DNA of 23,830 nt, taken from positions 1 to 23,830 of the IMG/VR virus record IMGVR_UViG_3300025767_000125. The stretch is one strand, 5' to 3'. This DNA is from a virus. The translations under genes and the position numbers were made by a program. The notes beneath the pieces are model-generated. The model saw only the letters and a program-made list of their open reading frames with translations, searched no databases and was not told where the DNA came from. Positions 22,624-23,830 of the stretch are shown here, piece by piece; within the stretch, counting starts at the first letter, position 1; each line of letters opens with the position of its first letter.

Positions 22624-23830
22624 TTATACTAGTATCCAGTTTGTATTAGAGTCAGCTATTAATGTTATTGCGTCATTATTTTGAACGATAATTGAAGCTA
22701 TTTGTCCATCGTCAAATGTTATTCCTGCAGTAGGTTGCAGCAGTATATTGTTTGTAGAAGTACTTAAGTTTTTAATAATGAATTTTTGTCCTACGCGCTC
22801 AGGAGAGCCTAAATTAACTGTTTTCAGAGTATCTGCAATTCTTGATATAAAAATATATGTTTTGCAAGATACAGCTGATATTGTCGGCGTTGTCTCGTTT
22901 TTTGAAGTATCTGTAAAGCTTTCTATGTTTTCATCTAACATAAAAGCTGACTTAACTCTATAGAAACTTTGTCCATCATAAGTTTGCTGATCTACTGCTT
23001 CGAACTTGTAGCTCATAGGAGACGTAGAAGCATTTACAGGTAAAGTTAAGTTTGCTATTTCGCTACTTAAATTATAAGGTAAATCAATTTTAACATTAGC
23101 TGATCCTGTAAATGCAGTTTCTGTAGAAAGTGTAATATTGCCACCGTTGGTATTTAGTTTTAAATTTACTGCGCCTCTATTACTAGTAATATTTAATATA
23201 CTTTCTATGTTTCCTGTAGTTTCAAAAGTATATTGGCCAGGAGTAGTTAATGTATTTAAACCTGCAACATTTATTTTATTTGATGTTACTTCAGCAAATC
23301 GATTATTAATGCTTCCTAAACTTCCACTGTTTGTAACTTGAGGTACTAAGTTATACGGTGTAGCTATTGATCCTGATGTGCTATCTAGACCTGTCCTTAG
23401 AGTTATTGTATGCGCTTGATCGTCTGAAAGTCCTGGCAAGTAAGTTCCTCCTGAAGGCGCAGGTACATTAATCCAGTTTGTTCCATCGTATTTAAGAATT
23501 TCATTTGCGGCTAGTGAATTTAAGCTAACATCAGACATATGTGCTATAGATGTTACATCGGTTTCGTTGACTTCAGTATCACTTACCCAAACAAATGTTC
23601 TTGTTATATTAGGCTTTATTTCTATACTACTTGTTGTTCCTTGAGTTCCATTAGCAAGCTCATAAGTGATGCCTGTAAATGCCAAGTTAACGCTAGATGA
23701 AGAATTATTTCTTACTGAGAATATTCCGCCTGCAGCACCACTTGCAGCAGGAATTGTAATTGTAATTCCTCCTGTCGTTATATTATAATGTTGCCTTCTA
23801 ACGTCTGTTATTTGTTGAACAGTTTGACTA
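22624..23830 (-). CDS. Tail-fibre-like protein, 5' end beyond the window
   Basis: The frame is open from the stop at 22624 to the right edge, giving at least 402 codons. The only in-window initiator candidate near the front is a TTG at 23685, with no ribosome site. The protein reads on through it: TGGITITIPAASGAAGGIFS and SVRNNSSSSVNLAFTGITYE. So the true start is outside. The N-terminal part is already a copy of the beta module (strand 'ITITIPAASG', 'GGIFSVRN'). Further on come the linker EILKYDGTNWINVPAPSG, a beta-solenoid-like middle (NINSTRG-like strands, GNITLSTETAFTGSANVKI), and a C-terminal module (GQKFIIKNLSTSTNNILLQP ... ITLIADSNTNWILV). The same EILKYDGTNW-type linker is DILYWNGSDW in the gene at 17148. 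It is the lead gene of the visible fibre block. Confidence 0.65.
   Translation of the reverse strand, partial: SQTVQQITDVRRQHYNITTGGITITIPAASGAAGGIFSVRNNSSSSVNLAFTGITYELANGTQGTTSSIEIKPNITRTFVWVSDTEVNETDVTSIAHMSDVSLNSLAANEILKYDGTNWINVPAPSGGTYLPGLSDDQAHTITLRTGLDSTSGSIATPYNLVPQVTNSGSLGSINNRFAEVTSNKINVAGLNTLTTPGQYTFETTGNIESILNITSNRGAVNLKLNTNGGNITLSTETAFTGSANVKIDLPYNLSSEIANLTLPVNASTSPMSYKFEAVDQQTYDGQSFYRVKSAFMLDENIESFTDTSKNETTPTISAVSCKTYIFISRIADTLKTVNLGSPERVGQKFIIKNLSTSTNNILLQPTAGITFDDGQIASIIVQNNDAITLIADSNTNWILV

Overview
This window is a piece of a tailed-phage (contractile-tail, T4-like/myovirus) genome. It is very AT-rich, packed with genes and free of rRNA, tRNA or insertion sequences. The T4-type parts that can be recognised are a gp25-like and a gp6/baseplate-J-like baseplate wedge protein, a gp5-like OB-fold spike protein, a gp7/P2-gpI-like wedge protein, a gp55-like late sigma factor and a probable gp16-like small terminase. 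The low GC, the AGA/ATA-rich codon use and the LamG- and DNRLRE-decorated baseplate proteins look like marine T4-like phages. That is an impression from the sequence; the host cannot be named.

Layout. (1) Positions 1-12495, minus strand, read from right to left: spike (gp5-like), gp25-like, gp6-like, a DNRLRE-like fibre/baseplate protein, a 1101-aa gp7/gpI-like protein with two LamG-like domains, then three structural proteins of unknown role, the last cut by the window edge. (2) 12504-17060, minus strand: a tightly coupled set transcribed as RecB/Cas4-type nuclease, two GT-B glycosyltransferases, a small membrane protein, a gp55-like sigma factor and a probable small terminase. Four junctions are 4-base ATGA overlaps and the others lie within 1-8 bases. 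(3) 17061-17147: a divergent promoter region. (4) 17148-20344, plus strand: an island of two fibre-like structural proteins, a small protein with a DxDxDG calcium-type loop and a small membrane protein. (5) 20349-23830, minus strand: four tail-fibre/receptor-binding-like genes converging on the island. The last one runs off the right edge.

How it works together: regions 1, 3, 4 and 5 would supply the virion's baseplate, spike and adhesion parts. Region 2 supplies late transcription (sigma), probably packaging (small terminase), a nuclease for DNA metabolism, and sugar transfer that could modify virion or host surface.

The most interesting non-coding signal is an 18-bp perfect inverted repeat at 19701-19757. 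It would bury the ribosome binding site of the gene at 19757, and its loop carries a promoter-like sequence. This matches the T4 'hairpin with late promoter inside' control known for genes such as e, soc and I-TevI. A related AT-rich motif recurs in front of other transcription-unit heads. I found no defence system, CRISPR array or integrase.
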